The notes beneath the pieces are model-generated. The model ran no database searches. It worked only from the letters and a program-made list of their open reading frames with translations, and was not told the origin of the DNA. The position numbers were made by a program, and so were the translations under genes. Shown piece by piece: positions 53,454 through 64,000 of a stretch of DNA of 64,000 nt (position 1 is the stretch's first letter; each line of letters opens with the position of its first letter). Location of the stretch: the NCBI GenBank assembly GCA_038380435.1, contig JAWZYU010000034.1, positions 36,456,901 to 36,520,900 of the forward strand. The letters run 5' to 3'. This DNA comes from Ryuthela nishihirai (Eukaryota; Arthropoda; Arachnida; Araneae; Heptathelidae).

Positions 53454-55453
53454 AATTCCAATTCTGAATAATTGCCTTGGGCACAGAAATACCTCTTGCA
53501 GACTCTTTTCATGCCATTGTTACTAAAGATCTTTCCAGTATGTCATACTTTATCTAAATTTCTACATGCATTTGTAAAATTTTGCATAAGAATTTTTAAA
53601 CCTTTTTCTGATATTTTGTGCATGGTATAAGAATTGTAAACAAGAGGGGGAAAAATTCTTTTAAATTATTTTTGTAATTTCGTACCACCATTTCAGTTAT
53701 GCACTTCAATTTAACACATTTGTGCACTACATAATTTATGGTGTTTTTGTACTCTGTATAGTAAATCATAGATGTAGAATGTGTAAAATCTGAAAAATTT
53801 GGCGTGAAAGCAATTGCATAAAAAATGCAAGCTTATAAAATTATGCAAAAATATTCTGTTGTGTGAAATGAAAAATTTAAAATGTATATGATTTCTTATC
53901 TGTAAATAAACAATGAGGATAGGTGTAAAATATATATATGATTTTTGTGCTTGATTTTTAATCACTATGATGAATAAAACAAAGAACTTGAAGTCTATAT
54001 TTAAGAAACGACGTCGGAGATAGTATAAGTTGTATATTCTTTGGATTGAATAAGCAGTGAACTGATAAGCAGATGATTAAAATGATTCTTTTCTCCACAT
54101 TATAGCTACAATTAATGAATGAATAGATTCAGAAATGAAATGTATTAGAAGTGCATTACATAAAAAATACTACTATAACAACTTCTAGAAAGGTGATACC
54201 CTGCTTTGTTGGGAAGTTACCTAAACCCAACAAATATGCAATTTTTTTTTTCCATTTCACATTTAAAAGTAAAGTTCCTATTTAAGCAGAGCAAATACAC
54301 CTCATTCAGGAGTGTACGAGACTCAGTCATAAGTTGCAATCCTCAACCATGCGAGTGTTAAGAGTTTCTTAGCTTGTATATTTGCCTGTATTCATTGGAG
54401 ACTTGCTTGTGAAAGCCATCCTCAAAGAAAATGTTAAATCATGGTCCAGTATTTAAGATGGTGATACCTTCTATAAAGAACAGACATGACCTTGATGGGA
54501 CCTATTCATCTGTCCATAAACAGCTATCCATTTACAATAGGATGTGTTTTCACTCCTTATAATACCAAAAGCAACATGCTGCTATGTTAAACTTTCATAA
54601 GATCATGCCTCGGTATCAGACCATGGAATTAAGACTTCGACCATTTACATAGAAACAATGTGAAATAGCTAAATAATATCTTAAAATTAAATTTGAATGC
54701 TTTTATACTGTTTTAACTTTTAAACTAGCTTTTATTTTTTTACCGTAGTCCAAAATTAAGACTTCGTTATTATAATTGCTGAATAGAACTAAGAGATAAA
54801 ATACAATTGGTTGCAATCAAAAAGACAGATAAAAATATATCATTCTTTGTCTGATATTCATGGCAGCATTAATTTTTACAAAATTGGGTGTAAATGTGGA
54901 TTTTGTATCTTTATAGTCCAATGGTTCTTTTTCTGTGATATACTGTGAACAAAGTTCACAGTCCTTGTGAGCTATTTAGCTTTTGTGCAGCAGTAAAAAA
55001 ATGGTAAACCATTTTATTCAGTGCAACATTTAAAGACTTTGCCTTATAGCTTAACATTGCTTTTCATATATATAAAGGATCCATGACATTTTATTAAACA
55101 GTATATTTACACATATGGTTTATATTTCTTATCTTAAACCAAAACAGTCTACATAGTATAAAAATGAATTTTTAAAAAAATCGTATAAGAGCTGATTTTG
55201 AGTCCCAGTGAAACACAATATTTGACTTTATAGACTGTTAATTACTGGGTATTAAATTGAAGTTTATTCCTATGTTTAAGATATGCTTAAAGTGAACTAA
55301 TTTTATAATTTATTTCGTACTAAGGCCAATATATAGATAATTTAAAAAGTTGGGTAAAACCTATAAATAAATTTATAATTCATATGTCGAACAGTATAAA
55401 TAAATTTCACATGCAGTGCATGAAAGTGTAGCTTTATTATTTTTCTCTTTTTG
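53454..55453. other. AT-rich downstream DNA
   Basis: No gene recognised. An old S1-like trace lies at 54420-54535 (atgttaaatcatggtcc, cttgatgggacc, aaacagctatcc). Confidence 0.5.
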
Positions 55454-55454
55454 C

Positions 55455-55840
55455 GGGGTGGGGGTGGCTCAGTCAGTAGCGCGCCAGACTCTTAATCTGT
55501 AGTTCCCAGGTTCGAGTCCCAGCTGGGTCAGCATTGAGATTTATCTCTGCAAAATTCCCCCGCCCTGCCCACGGTCAGTAGGGGACACCGATGGGTTGGA
55601 AAGGCCGCCGTCCGTCGGATGGGACGTTAAGCCGTGGCCCCATGTGCGGGAGAGCCATACCCTGTGCACGTTAAAGAACACACTGGATGGCCTTGACGGG
55701 AGGCTACCATCTGTCTCCCAACAGCTGTTCCAGTGGGTCTCCTCCCCCAACCTTCTCTGAGCCTTCGGGGTCCTTGTGACCTGGCCATTTAGCCCATGGT
55801 GTGCAAAAAAGTGCCGCTCATAGGTAAAACAACCCACAAC
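55455..55840 (+). mobile_element. S1 SINE, full length
   Basis: Near consensus. The flanks share ctctttttgc-like sequence on each side, so the duplication is T-rich and its limits are uncertain. Confidence 0.9.
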
Positions 55841-56482
55841 TCTTTTTTTTGCAAGGCAGGGTGTAATCATTTATTTTTGTATTTAAAATGAAAAGTTTAG
55901 TTTTGGGATGTTTTTGGAACTTACTGTATAGTTATTAGTTATCAAGATGACAGTGCAGATATGACACGTGATTATCACCATAGGATTACTTATTTGCCTT
56001 ATTCATGTACTTAAAGAAATGCACTGTTACAAGTTAGCAGCCAAAAAGTGTGTTATACTGTATATACTTAAGCACTCCAAGGCACAGTATTTAATTTTGC
56101 TGCCTGCTCAAATTTGTAATTAATGAGTGATATCACTTTTATGCTTATTGTGCCTCTTAATTCTACTTTTCTACTAAAAGGATATGCACTTTGGTTTATT
56201 TATACTCATTCATTATTTTGTGTGTTAATAAGAATTACAATATTGTATTAAGATGTCATTAATAACCTGTTTTTCTAAAATACTAAACTTGAATGTTTTG
56301 AAATACAGTGTGATCGAAAAGCCTCTCTGCAGTAACACAAATGTACCTTTAAAGGAAGTGTGGAGTTTCCCATCGTCTTTACACATAGAAACTCGTTTCT
56401 GCTTTCAAATGCTTTGTGTAATCCATAGTAAATATATATATTACCTGTAAAAATAGACTTCAACAATAGTTAAAACTTCTGA

Positions 56483-56867
56483 TGGGCGGGGGTGGCTCAG
56501 TCGGTAGCGCGCCAGGCTTGTAATCTGTAGTTCCCAGGTTCGAGTCCCAGCTGGGTCAGCGTTGAGATTTATCTCCGCAAAATTCCCTGCCCTGCCCACA
56601 GTCAGTAGGGGACACCAATGGGCTTGGAAAGGCTGCCATCCGTCGGATGGGACGTTAAGCCATGGCCCCGTGTGTGGAAGAGCCATACCCTGTGCATGTT
56701 AAAGAACACGCTGGATGGCCTTGATCGGAGGCTACCATCTGTCTCCCAACAGACGTTCCAGTGGGTCCCCTCCCCCAACCTTCTCTGAGCCTTCGGGGTC
56801 CATGTGACCTGGCCATTTAGCCCATGGTGTGCAAAAAAGTGCCGCTCAGAGGTAAAACAACCCAAAA
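56483..56867 (+). mobile_element. S1 SINE, full length, long duplication
   Basis: Flanked by a perfect 26-bp duplication at 56457-56482 and 56868-56893, the longest in the window. It landed at the edge of the tRNA-like foldback that follows. Confidence 0.93.
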
Positions 56868-56889
56868 ACTTCAACAATAGTTAAAACTT

Positions 56890-57117
56890 CTGAAAAAAAT
56901 TAGCGCCGATGCGGCAGGAATTGAACCCACAACTCTCCAGATTCATGCCAGAGCGTGCTACCATTACACCACGCTACAGACGCTAAAATCTTTCCGAATA
57001 AGATTCTCATTCTGAAAGATTTTGCCATCTGATGCATGGTGTAATGGTAGTGCGCTGTGGCATGAATTGGAGAGTTGCGGGTTCAGTTCACGCAACGTTG
57101 CAATAATTTTTTTCAAA
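56890..57117. repeat. Head-to-head pair of tRNA-like sequences (foldback)
   Basis: A minus tRNA-like sequence at about 56903-56985 and a plus one at about 57024-57102, joined by a short hairpin (aaaatcttt mirrored by aaagatttt). Both carry the ggcatgaatctggagag-type block found in the 310-bp unit and end outward in an A- or T-run (gaaaaaaatta; aataatttttttc). Diverged, hence old. Confidence 0.82.
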
Positions 57118-57429
57118 GGTTTTAAGCTTTGTGTAATGTTTCAGTGGAGATTATTCCACATAAGCTGCAATAGCTGTTTTCAGTTTGTAGCTACTGTAAG
57201 ACACCTCCTCTAAATGTATTCTGCTACTGCATAGTGATTTTTCCATTGTACTGTATGAATATATATATATGTCCCAAATTTCCAGAACTGATCTTATAAT
57301 AAATCACGGAAAATAGTCCTAAATCAATGGTGCTTTTATCCTTCAGGGAATAATCTCCCTCTGCATCAAACACTTCATTCAGCATTGCTGAAGCAACTTT
57401 GGAAGTCATTTTTGGGAATACTGCTCATG

Positions 57430-57760
57430 AACTCTGTCACTGTTACTAAATATATGGGATGTTTGCATAATGAGAGCCTTTCGTGGCTGTTTTGAACCAT
57501 GAATGTAAATCAGGTGAATACAGTTGCTCAGTAATCTTGTCGCAAAATTTCCTGGATGCAATCATTGTTTTGATCAGAATGTGCACTGACAGGGCTGACC
57601 ATCCTGGAATCATCAGTGGCACTTTCCATTCAAATTATGAAAACATCCTTACCACTCAAAAACATGAGGGATCAAAAACTTCATCTAAGCTGGCTGCAAT
57701 ATGTTATATGCCCCTGTGGCACTTTTGCCCAGCCTAAACCAAACTGATGCAAAGACATCA
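57430..57760 (-). pseudogene. Possible mariner N-terminal remnant
   Basis: Scattered minus-strand frames read FGLGWAK, DDSRMVSPVSAHSDQNNDCI and QEILRQDY, resembling the GRP-linker region of mariner transposases. Many lesions. No terminal repeats found. Confidence 0.35.
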
Positions 57761-60250
57761 CTAAAAAAGAATGTTGTGCACACTGTGACAGGAATGAACA
57801 CGTCAATACTTGCATGGATATTTAAATTTTAATCTGCATTACATATGCATAAGTAAAAGTACATGTATCACTCCTGATTAAAGGAAAAAAACAGTCCCGG
57901 AACTTCTATGTCATCCTTTTATATGTATCAGTGTGATATCTTGGAAACCCATTATGACTGCTGCCACTTTTTTTTTTATCAACTGAAATGGTTTCATTTC
58001 CTATAAGCATAAACTGCCACTAAAGAAACTTGCATTCGCTGTGCATGATTGATAGATGTAACATAGAATTATCTGCATTTATTTTTGTCCAATTGAATCA
58101 TGTCTTTGATTCAATGTATTAATGTAGTAATGCACTTTGAGCTGGTCTTGCATCATATGCAGCTTTTGGGTCTTCCAAGATTGCTTTAACATTCTATTTC
58201 AAATGTGGATAGTGGTCAATTATTTTGTGCATTGGTAGGTCAGATAAATTCAGCCAAATATAAAAAAGTATACAGTTAACAAATAGGAATATGTAATACA
58301 GATATAAAAATTTTAATAATATACTTATTTAAAGAAAAGTGGAATGCCAGTAGAATGGACTAGTTTTTTAAACTGAGGCATATGGTCGTGATAAAAAATC
58401 AGATGATGAGATGATACTTCATCAAACTGTATACTAGAGCGGCCAGACATCCCAAAAAATCCAGTACAATAATAAAATTTTTGTCTGATACCTCTGTCCC
58501 AAAAAAAATTCCTTTGAAATTGTCCTACACTACTTAAATTCCCTCATCTTAAGTAGTGTCTGTTAATAACTACTCCAAACTTTTTTACGCATTTATTTTT
58601 AATTTACTGTAATGAAAATAGTGATTCATTTTGCTGGCATTCTGTAAACTGGTTTGGTCAAAATATTTTCATAACGTATAATCTCTTGCTTGCATGCCCT
58701 GTATTTCATTTCTAAATTTTGGTCACCCATAGAGTAATATATACATATAGACCGAGTAATTCAGGGTTAATATATATATTAACCTGAACTACTCTGGGGA
58801 TTTTCCTTCTGTAATTTGATAACTGTATTGATAAAAAAAAAAACTTTATTATCGAAAGCAAGTAAACTGTTCTAAAATTCCTATCCTCAAACACAGCAAT
58901 TTTACTTTTTAAAAATAAAAGTCAACAGCAAATAATAGAAGAAAAACAAAAGCATGAATCAATTCTATTTGGACCTTACCGATTAAGGGTAAAATGTGAT
59001 TTTTTAAGCTAACTTTTGTAAACTAACCTTTGTGAACGCAGTTTGTTTTATATGTAATCCAATGAGGGCCGTTTTGAAGTGGATCAGAGCAATTGACCAT
59101 TTCTTCCGGCCCTCATGCATGTCACTTATCAGTATGGTTCTTCAGCATATGCAAATTCAGTCACAAGCTACCTAGTAATGTTTTTGGTGATCTGGGTTAT
59201 TTTTTCAGTTGTTAATGCTCCTAGTTAACCATTTGTAAAGTTTTTCAATGCTGTTTGTTAGTCATTGCATACTTTTTTCTATTATATACAGTATATAGTG
59301 TTTTGTCAAGAAAGCCTGGTTGTACATATGGATTCTTATGTCCTTCACAGGTGAGAAATTTCAAGTGGAACTGTGCTAGTTATTTGTGCCATTTTAGACA
59401 TTTAGCACATTTTTACTACTAAGCTCTGTATTACAAATGCAGTTTTTCTGGTGCACTTTGTTATTGTATTATGTTGTTTGTTTTTTTCATCATGAAACTA
59501 ATACTTTGTTATTCTTGCAGTCCAAACTCAAAAGTAATGCTGTAATAAAAGGTCTTTAGAAATCTTGTTATTCAAAGTACATTTTTAGTAATTTGAACTG
59601 TTGTTCTGAAATTTCTTGGTGCTGCAATTAATGTCTCGGTGTTAAAAGTACGTTTCAAGATAGTATAATAATGTGCAGATAGTTTAGCTGATATTTCTTT
59701 ACAGTGAGAAAGCACATGCCAAAGCATTATAGCATTTCAGATAGCTCCATTTTATACATTTGTATGTGTTTTAATAGGAAAGCTGGGCCTCTGATATTTT
59801 ATTCTTGCTATTCTAATTTATCTTCCAAAGTTAGTAAGTGGCAAAAATATGTTGCATTTTTCGGATTATTTCTCAAAGCCAGTGATCACTAGGCTTTTTC
59901 GACAGTTTAATCACTACCATTCAAAATGAATGCCCTTCCCACACACACACACACCTTAAAACCAGGAAACTATTGTATTAAAAAACAGGCTGTTGCCTAT
60001 TATAGGTGAGCAGAACTTTAAAAATTCCTAATAAATTCTGTCATTAAGGAAAATAAAATTGTGAAGAAATTCAGAAGTAGAAAAAAAATATTTTTTTCTT
60101 GGCTTTTACTTTGTAAAGTGATCATCACTTAACTGTTCTACTGATTTTGTTCAAATTCAGAAGGCTTCTTCTCTTTAATAAATACGTGCCTTGAACATGT
60201 ACTAAATTTTGGGTCACTAGGTTACGTGTTTTGATTGTAATTGTAAATAA
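57761..60250. other. AT-rich DNA, nothing recognised
   Basis: Includes a 20-bp imperfect hairpin at 58756-58796 (gagtaattcagggttaat mirrored) and a (CA)n run at 59940-59953. No gene found. Confidence 0.5.
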
Positions 60251-60255
60251 AAATA

Positions 60256-60442
60256 AATACCCCCTCAAGCAGCTGCTTGCCACAGAGGTCTGGCAGGAGC
60301 CTGTCAGTTTATATGCCATAGTAGAAGGTCTGAGAGGATGGCAGAACCTCAGCAGAAAAAAATGACACATACATCCATGCCTTACCCGGGGCTCGAACCC
60401 AGGTCCCTTAGCATGCTAACCACTCAGCCATGGGACGGGCAT
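60256..60442 (-). mobile_element. S2 SINE, full length, minus orientation
   Basis: The complement of tail, palindromes, body, B box (gggctcgaacccaggtccc) and A box (ctaaccactcagccatggga) are all present. Confidence 0.88.
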
Positions 60443-60664
60443 AATCGTAAAGGTGCAATAATGTTCTTAGCCTCCAAGCCTGTTGCATCTAGTGATGTAG
60501 TAGCAGGTGCAGATCTAGAATAAAATAAAAGGGGGCCAAGAGATTGAAAACCCATTGCAGTATAAGACTCTCCCCTGTTTTAGAGGTCTTTAAAAAATTT
60601 CTTGAAAAATGCATGAGCTATGCATAAGTAATATTTTGCTTTCATTATCTTCGAGTTCCAATTG

Positions 60665-60926
60665 TGCCTGCATTTAGATATATCTCTTCAAAACCCCCGT
60701 GCTGCCCTCTGTCAGAAAAGGACACCCATGGGCATGAAAATGCCACCATCTGCTGGAGGGACATTAAGCCATGGCCGTATGTGCAGAAGAGCAATACCTC
60801 GTGCATGTTAAAGAACATGCTGGATGGTCTTGATGGGAGGCTAACATCTGTCCTTTGGGGTCCTTGTGACCTGGTCATTTAGCCCATTGTGTGCAAAAGT
60901 CGCTCAGAGGTAACACAACCCAAGCC
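60665..60926 (+). mobile_element. S1 SINE, old, head missing and 3' part deleted
   Basis: Body from cctgcatttagatatatctc through gcatgttaaagaacatgctg. A deletion joins aacatctgtc to ctttggggtccttgtg. Confidence 0.75.
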
Positions 60927-61324
60927 TCCATTACCTTTGCTAGCATTCTCAAAAGCGGACAAGTCCCCCCCCCCCCACCCCAGATCTGGCCCTGCATAGT
61001 AGTTGTTGAAAAGAGATCTTTTACAGTGCAGGGCCATTTGTAGTGGTGGGCAACTATTTTGGATACAAAGTGGCAAATGTCACAAAAAAATGACTTTTTT
61101 TTAAAGGAACATAAAACTAAAAGAATTGTTCAAAATTGAGAGTTCATACAGATGTCTTGTATAGATGCCATATTGTCTTCAAAAGCTACTCTCACAGTGA
61201 TTTGGATAAAAGAGTAGTTGCTTAATAAACTCGGTGCCCTCTACCTAAATCAGTGTTCGACCATCAATGTGATGCAGTGTACTTTTGGGCCACAATGAAG
61301 AGTCTGGTGTTCTACGAAGTCTTT

Positions 61325-61703
61325 AGGGGGAGGGGGCTCAGTCAGTAGCGCACCAGGCTTGTAATCTGCAGATCCCAGGTTCGAGTCCCAGCTGGATCAG
61401 CATTGATACTTATCTCCTCAAAACTCCCCGCCCTGCCCACAGTCAATAGGGGGACACCGATGGGCTTGGAAAGGCTGTCGTCCATCGGATGGGATGTTAA
61501 GCCGTGACCCCGTGTGCGGGAGAGCCATACCCTGTGCACATTGAAGAACATGCTGGATGACCTTGACAGGAAGCTACCATCTGTATCCCAACAGCTGTTC
61601 CAGTGGGTCCATTTCCCCAACCTTCTCTGAGCCTTCGGGGTCCTTGTGACCTGGCAATTTAGCCCATGGTGTGCAAAAAAGTGCCGCAGAGGTAAAACAA
61701 CCC
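61325..61703 (+). mobile_element. S1 SINE, full length
   Basis: Moderately diverged. Flanks cgaagtcttt (about 61315) and cgaaagtcttt (about 61704) are likely the duplication. Confidence 0.85.
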
Positions 61704-62156
61704 AACGAAAGTCTTTGAGAAAAGGCAACAATTTCATTCTTCTTTCCCTGCCTATTTAAATGCCACAACATACCTCTAAGTCTATAGTTCCCAAAGGGCA
61801 TGCCATCACCCCCTAGAGAGTGTTGAGTCTACAAAACGGATAAGAGTGCTAGTGCTATCTAATTTTCAGTTTTATAAAGGAAATTCCAACTGGAGTTATT
61901 AAATAATATTTTGTAAAAAGGGTCAAAAATACTTGGTAAAAAGGGCATTAGAAAATAATACTTGATGAATGAGCTCAAAATGGTTGGGAAGCACTTCTCC
62001 AAGTGTTTTCAGACAAATGTTCTGGGGAAGAGATGCATAAACATTTTTAGGATGGGTCATAATAGAAAATAGGTTTGCTGTGGGCCAAATAGTTGGGAGG
62101 AGGAAGTGCAATATAAGGAACAAAAAAATTTAACTTTATTGATTGCATTTTTACTT

Positions 62157-62360
62157 GTCATATGCGAGTGGTTAGCGCGCTTGGTTTCTGATCTATGGGA
62201 CCTGGGTTCGAGCCCCGGGTAAAGCATGGATGTACGTGTCGTTTTTCTGCTGAGGTCCTGCCATCCTCTCAGATCTTCTACTATGGCATATAAACTGACA
62301 GGCTCCTGTCAAACCTCTGTGGCAAGCAGCTGCTTGAGGGGGTATTTATTTATTTTATTA
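62157..62360 (+). mobile_element. S2 SINE, near full length
   Basis: A box gcgagtggttagcgcgcttg, B box GGTTCGAGCCC, both palindromes and tail tatttatttattttatt. The first few bases of the head are missing. Confidence 0.88.
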
Positions 62361-62653
62361 TAGGTACAAAGTAACAAACAAGAAAAAAATTAATTAATAT
62401 AAAAGTTGAATGCCAAAACTGAAGTGGGCTCATAGGCAGTATGTGAAGGGGGAATGAATCCTAGAAATCGGTTGAATATTGGGCTTCAGTGACGTTATTC
62501 AAATTTTCATTTTTTATCTTATTAAAACACCATATCAGTAGAGTCAGATTTTAAAAAAAGTTATATTTTCCATTTTTTTTACAATGGACTGGACAAAACT
62601 GTGAAATGGGCCAGAGTTGGGGCATACCTGTTCTAGGGGACTGAAACTATTGT

Positions 62654-62716
62654 GATACTTTGGCCTGGAGAAATGCGGGTTCAAATCTCGCATGTCGTAG
62701 AAAATTTTTTCCGCAA
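62654..62716 (+). repeat. Isolated tRNA-like 3' half with T-run
   Basis: ggcctggagaaatgcgggtt then caaatctcgcatgtcg and a T-run. It matches the 3' half of the tRNA-like part of the 310-bp unit; no 5' half upstream. Confidence 0.5.
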
Positions 62717-62719
62717 AAT

Positions 62720-63795
62720 ATTTATTGATTAAATCATGATTTTAGCCAAGGTAATATTTATTGAAAGATAAATATTTGTGGACTAGTACAAGATTATCTG
62801 AAATCTTTAAAGGATTTTTTTTTAATCTACCCTATTCTATTTAAATATACAATTGGACAAATTGGTACTTCTTAAAGTGATAGTAACATTACTGAGGTTA
62901 AGAAGATTACATGATTTTCTTCAGTATATTTATATAAAGCCACATTGTAGCTCTATCTGTACTCATTTGGAATTAAATCGTGGTGTAATGTTCTTTCTGG
63001 CTTATGGATAATAGTTATCACAGTACTAAAAGAAAATGAAGAAATAGCAATTAAAAAAAAAGGTGTAGTTGTCAGATGCTCCAGCTTTCTGAAATAATTA
63101 TGTATATATGCCAAGAGTAAACTGTATATAAACATTCATTGAAATTCCTATTTCTATATTCATCAATTCCAAATCATCAGTTAATAATTGGTAAGTTCTT
63201 AGCATATATGAATTGCAGATAACTCAGCTTTAAGAACACAAATTTATGGCGATACTCAGATAGTATTTTCTTGTTGGATTCAGATATTTCATTCTGCTAA
63301 GTGTATGTTCTCCAAAGATAATGTGCTATAGTTTGGCATCAGTTATTTTAGTAGAAATATTAATATGTTAATTTTCTTGGAGGAAAATGTTAGAGAATCT
63401 GAACTATGAATATGCATTCTGATTTCTGTACTTTCAATTCTGATGCATTCTGCACCTTTATGAATGTAATTATGGGGCTGTGGTGACCATCCAGTATAAA
63501 TTAAGTTCTCTTAAAATTCCTCCAATAATTTTTGTGTTACTTGCAGTGTTTCTTCTCATATCGTAAATCACAATCAGTACTGACACTGTTATCTAGCATT
63601 TGGATGTGGGATTAAATCAAAATTCTGTATGAGAACCATCTTGGCTGGTGTATAGTGGTGATATTTTTCAGTCTTCAAGAATTTTATGTTCAGGAATCTA
63701 AAATAGCCCTTTGATAGGAATTGGAAGAAAATTTACCATAATTTGTTACATATATAGCATCCAAAAAACATGATTAAAATTTTCATTAATAATCG
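62720..63795. other. AT-rich DNA, nothing recognised
   Basis: No gene, SINE or transposon recognised in this 1.1-kb stretch. Confidence 0.55.
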
Positions 63796-63799
63796 AATA

Positions 63800-64000
63800 G
63801 ATTGGCTCAATTGGTAGTGTGCTAAGCTCATAATACGAAGTTCCTAGGTTAGAGTCCCAGCTGTGCCTGTATCCTCTGCTAACTCCATTTCTACCCTCAG
63901 TTAAAAAGGGAACACTGATGGGTTGGAAGGGCTATTGTCCATCAGATGAGTTGTTAAGCCATAGCCCCATGTGCAAGTTAAAGAGCACATTGGAGGGCCT
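63800..64000 (+). mobile_element. S1 SINE, old, running off the window
   Basis: agattggctcaattggtagt begins a decayed head. The body can be followed to the end (gcaagttaaagagcacattg). Confidence 0.8.

Noticed and set aside
57483..57737. Forward 84-residue frame
   Set aside because: Opposite strand of a probable mariner remnant. No support as a gene.
59930..59955. CA-repeat and long homopolymer runs (e.g. 13070, 18000, 36500, 60967)
   Set aside because: Ordinary simple repeats of animal DNA; nothing ties them to a function here.

Overview
The window is nuclear DNA of an invertebrate animal, most likely an arthropod (a chelicerate is a guess from general character, not shown). It is AT-rich, with small exons separated by kilobase introns bounded by GT-AG, abundant tRNA-derived SINEs, and Tc1/mariner/pogo DNA transposons. 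Nothing bacterial or organellar is present.

Only one host gene is recognised: the 3' part of AREL1, a HECT-type E3 ubiquitin ligase, on the + strand. Ten exons between 7332 and 51436 add up to 1317 nt. They stay in phase across all nine introns and encode the last 438 residues plus stop. The N-terminal half must lie upstream of the window. The catalytic cysteine codon is split by the last intron (10,970 bp).

Layout. 1-7.3 kb: a pogo/Tigger transposon with TA-flanked inverted ends, broken by a SINE; one more SINE; a Tc1 element whose right end was duplicated together with the start of the first AREL1 exon. 7.3-51.4 kb: AREL1 exons and introns, the introns filled by two SINE families (here S1, about 385 bp, and S2, about 220 bp), three mariners, three more Tc1 elements, two large palindromes and a concatemer of 310-bp tRNA-like repeats. 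51.4-64 kb: 3' UTR and downstream DNA with more S1/S2 copies and small foldback elements.

The strongest candidate for something undescribed is at 46909-49196. It holds 4.4 tandem copies of a 310-bp unit carrying a degenerate tRNA with Pol III A and B boxes, followed by 3 copies in the opposite orientation, all inside one perfect 15-bp target-site duplication. A 109-bp element at 53333-53441 begins at exactly the same base of the unit, is also inverted at its right end, and has its own 12-bp duplication. Two further foldbacks built from tRNA-like sequence lie at 50683-50813 and 56890-57117. Together they suggest a tRNA-like retroposon that can insert as a multimer and often in inverted form. 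A ribozyme-processed or circular intermediate is possible but not shown.

Most long reading frames in the window are antisense shadows of S1 or lie inside the 310-bp units, and are not genes.
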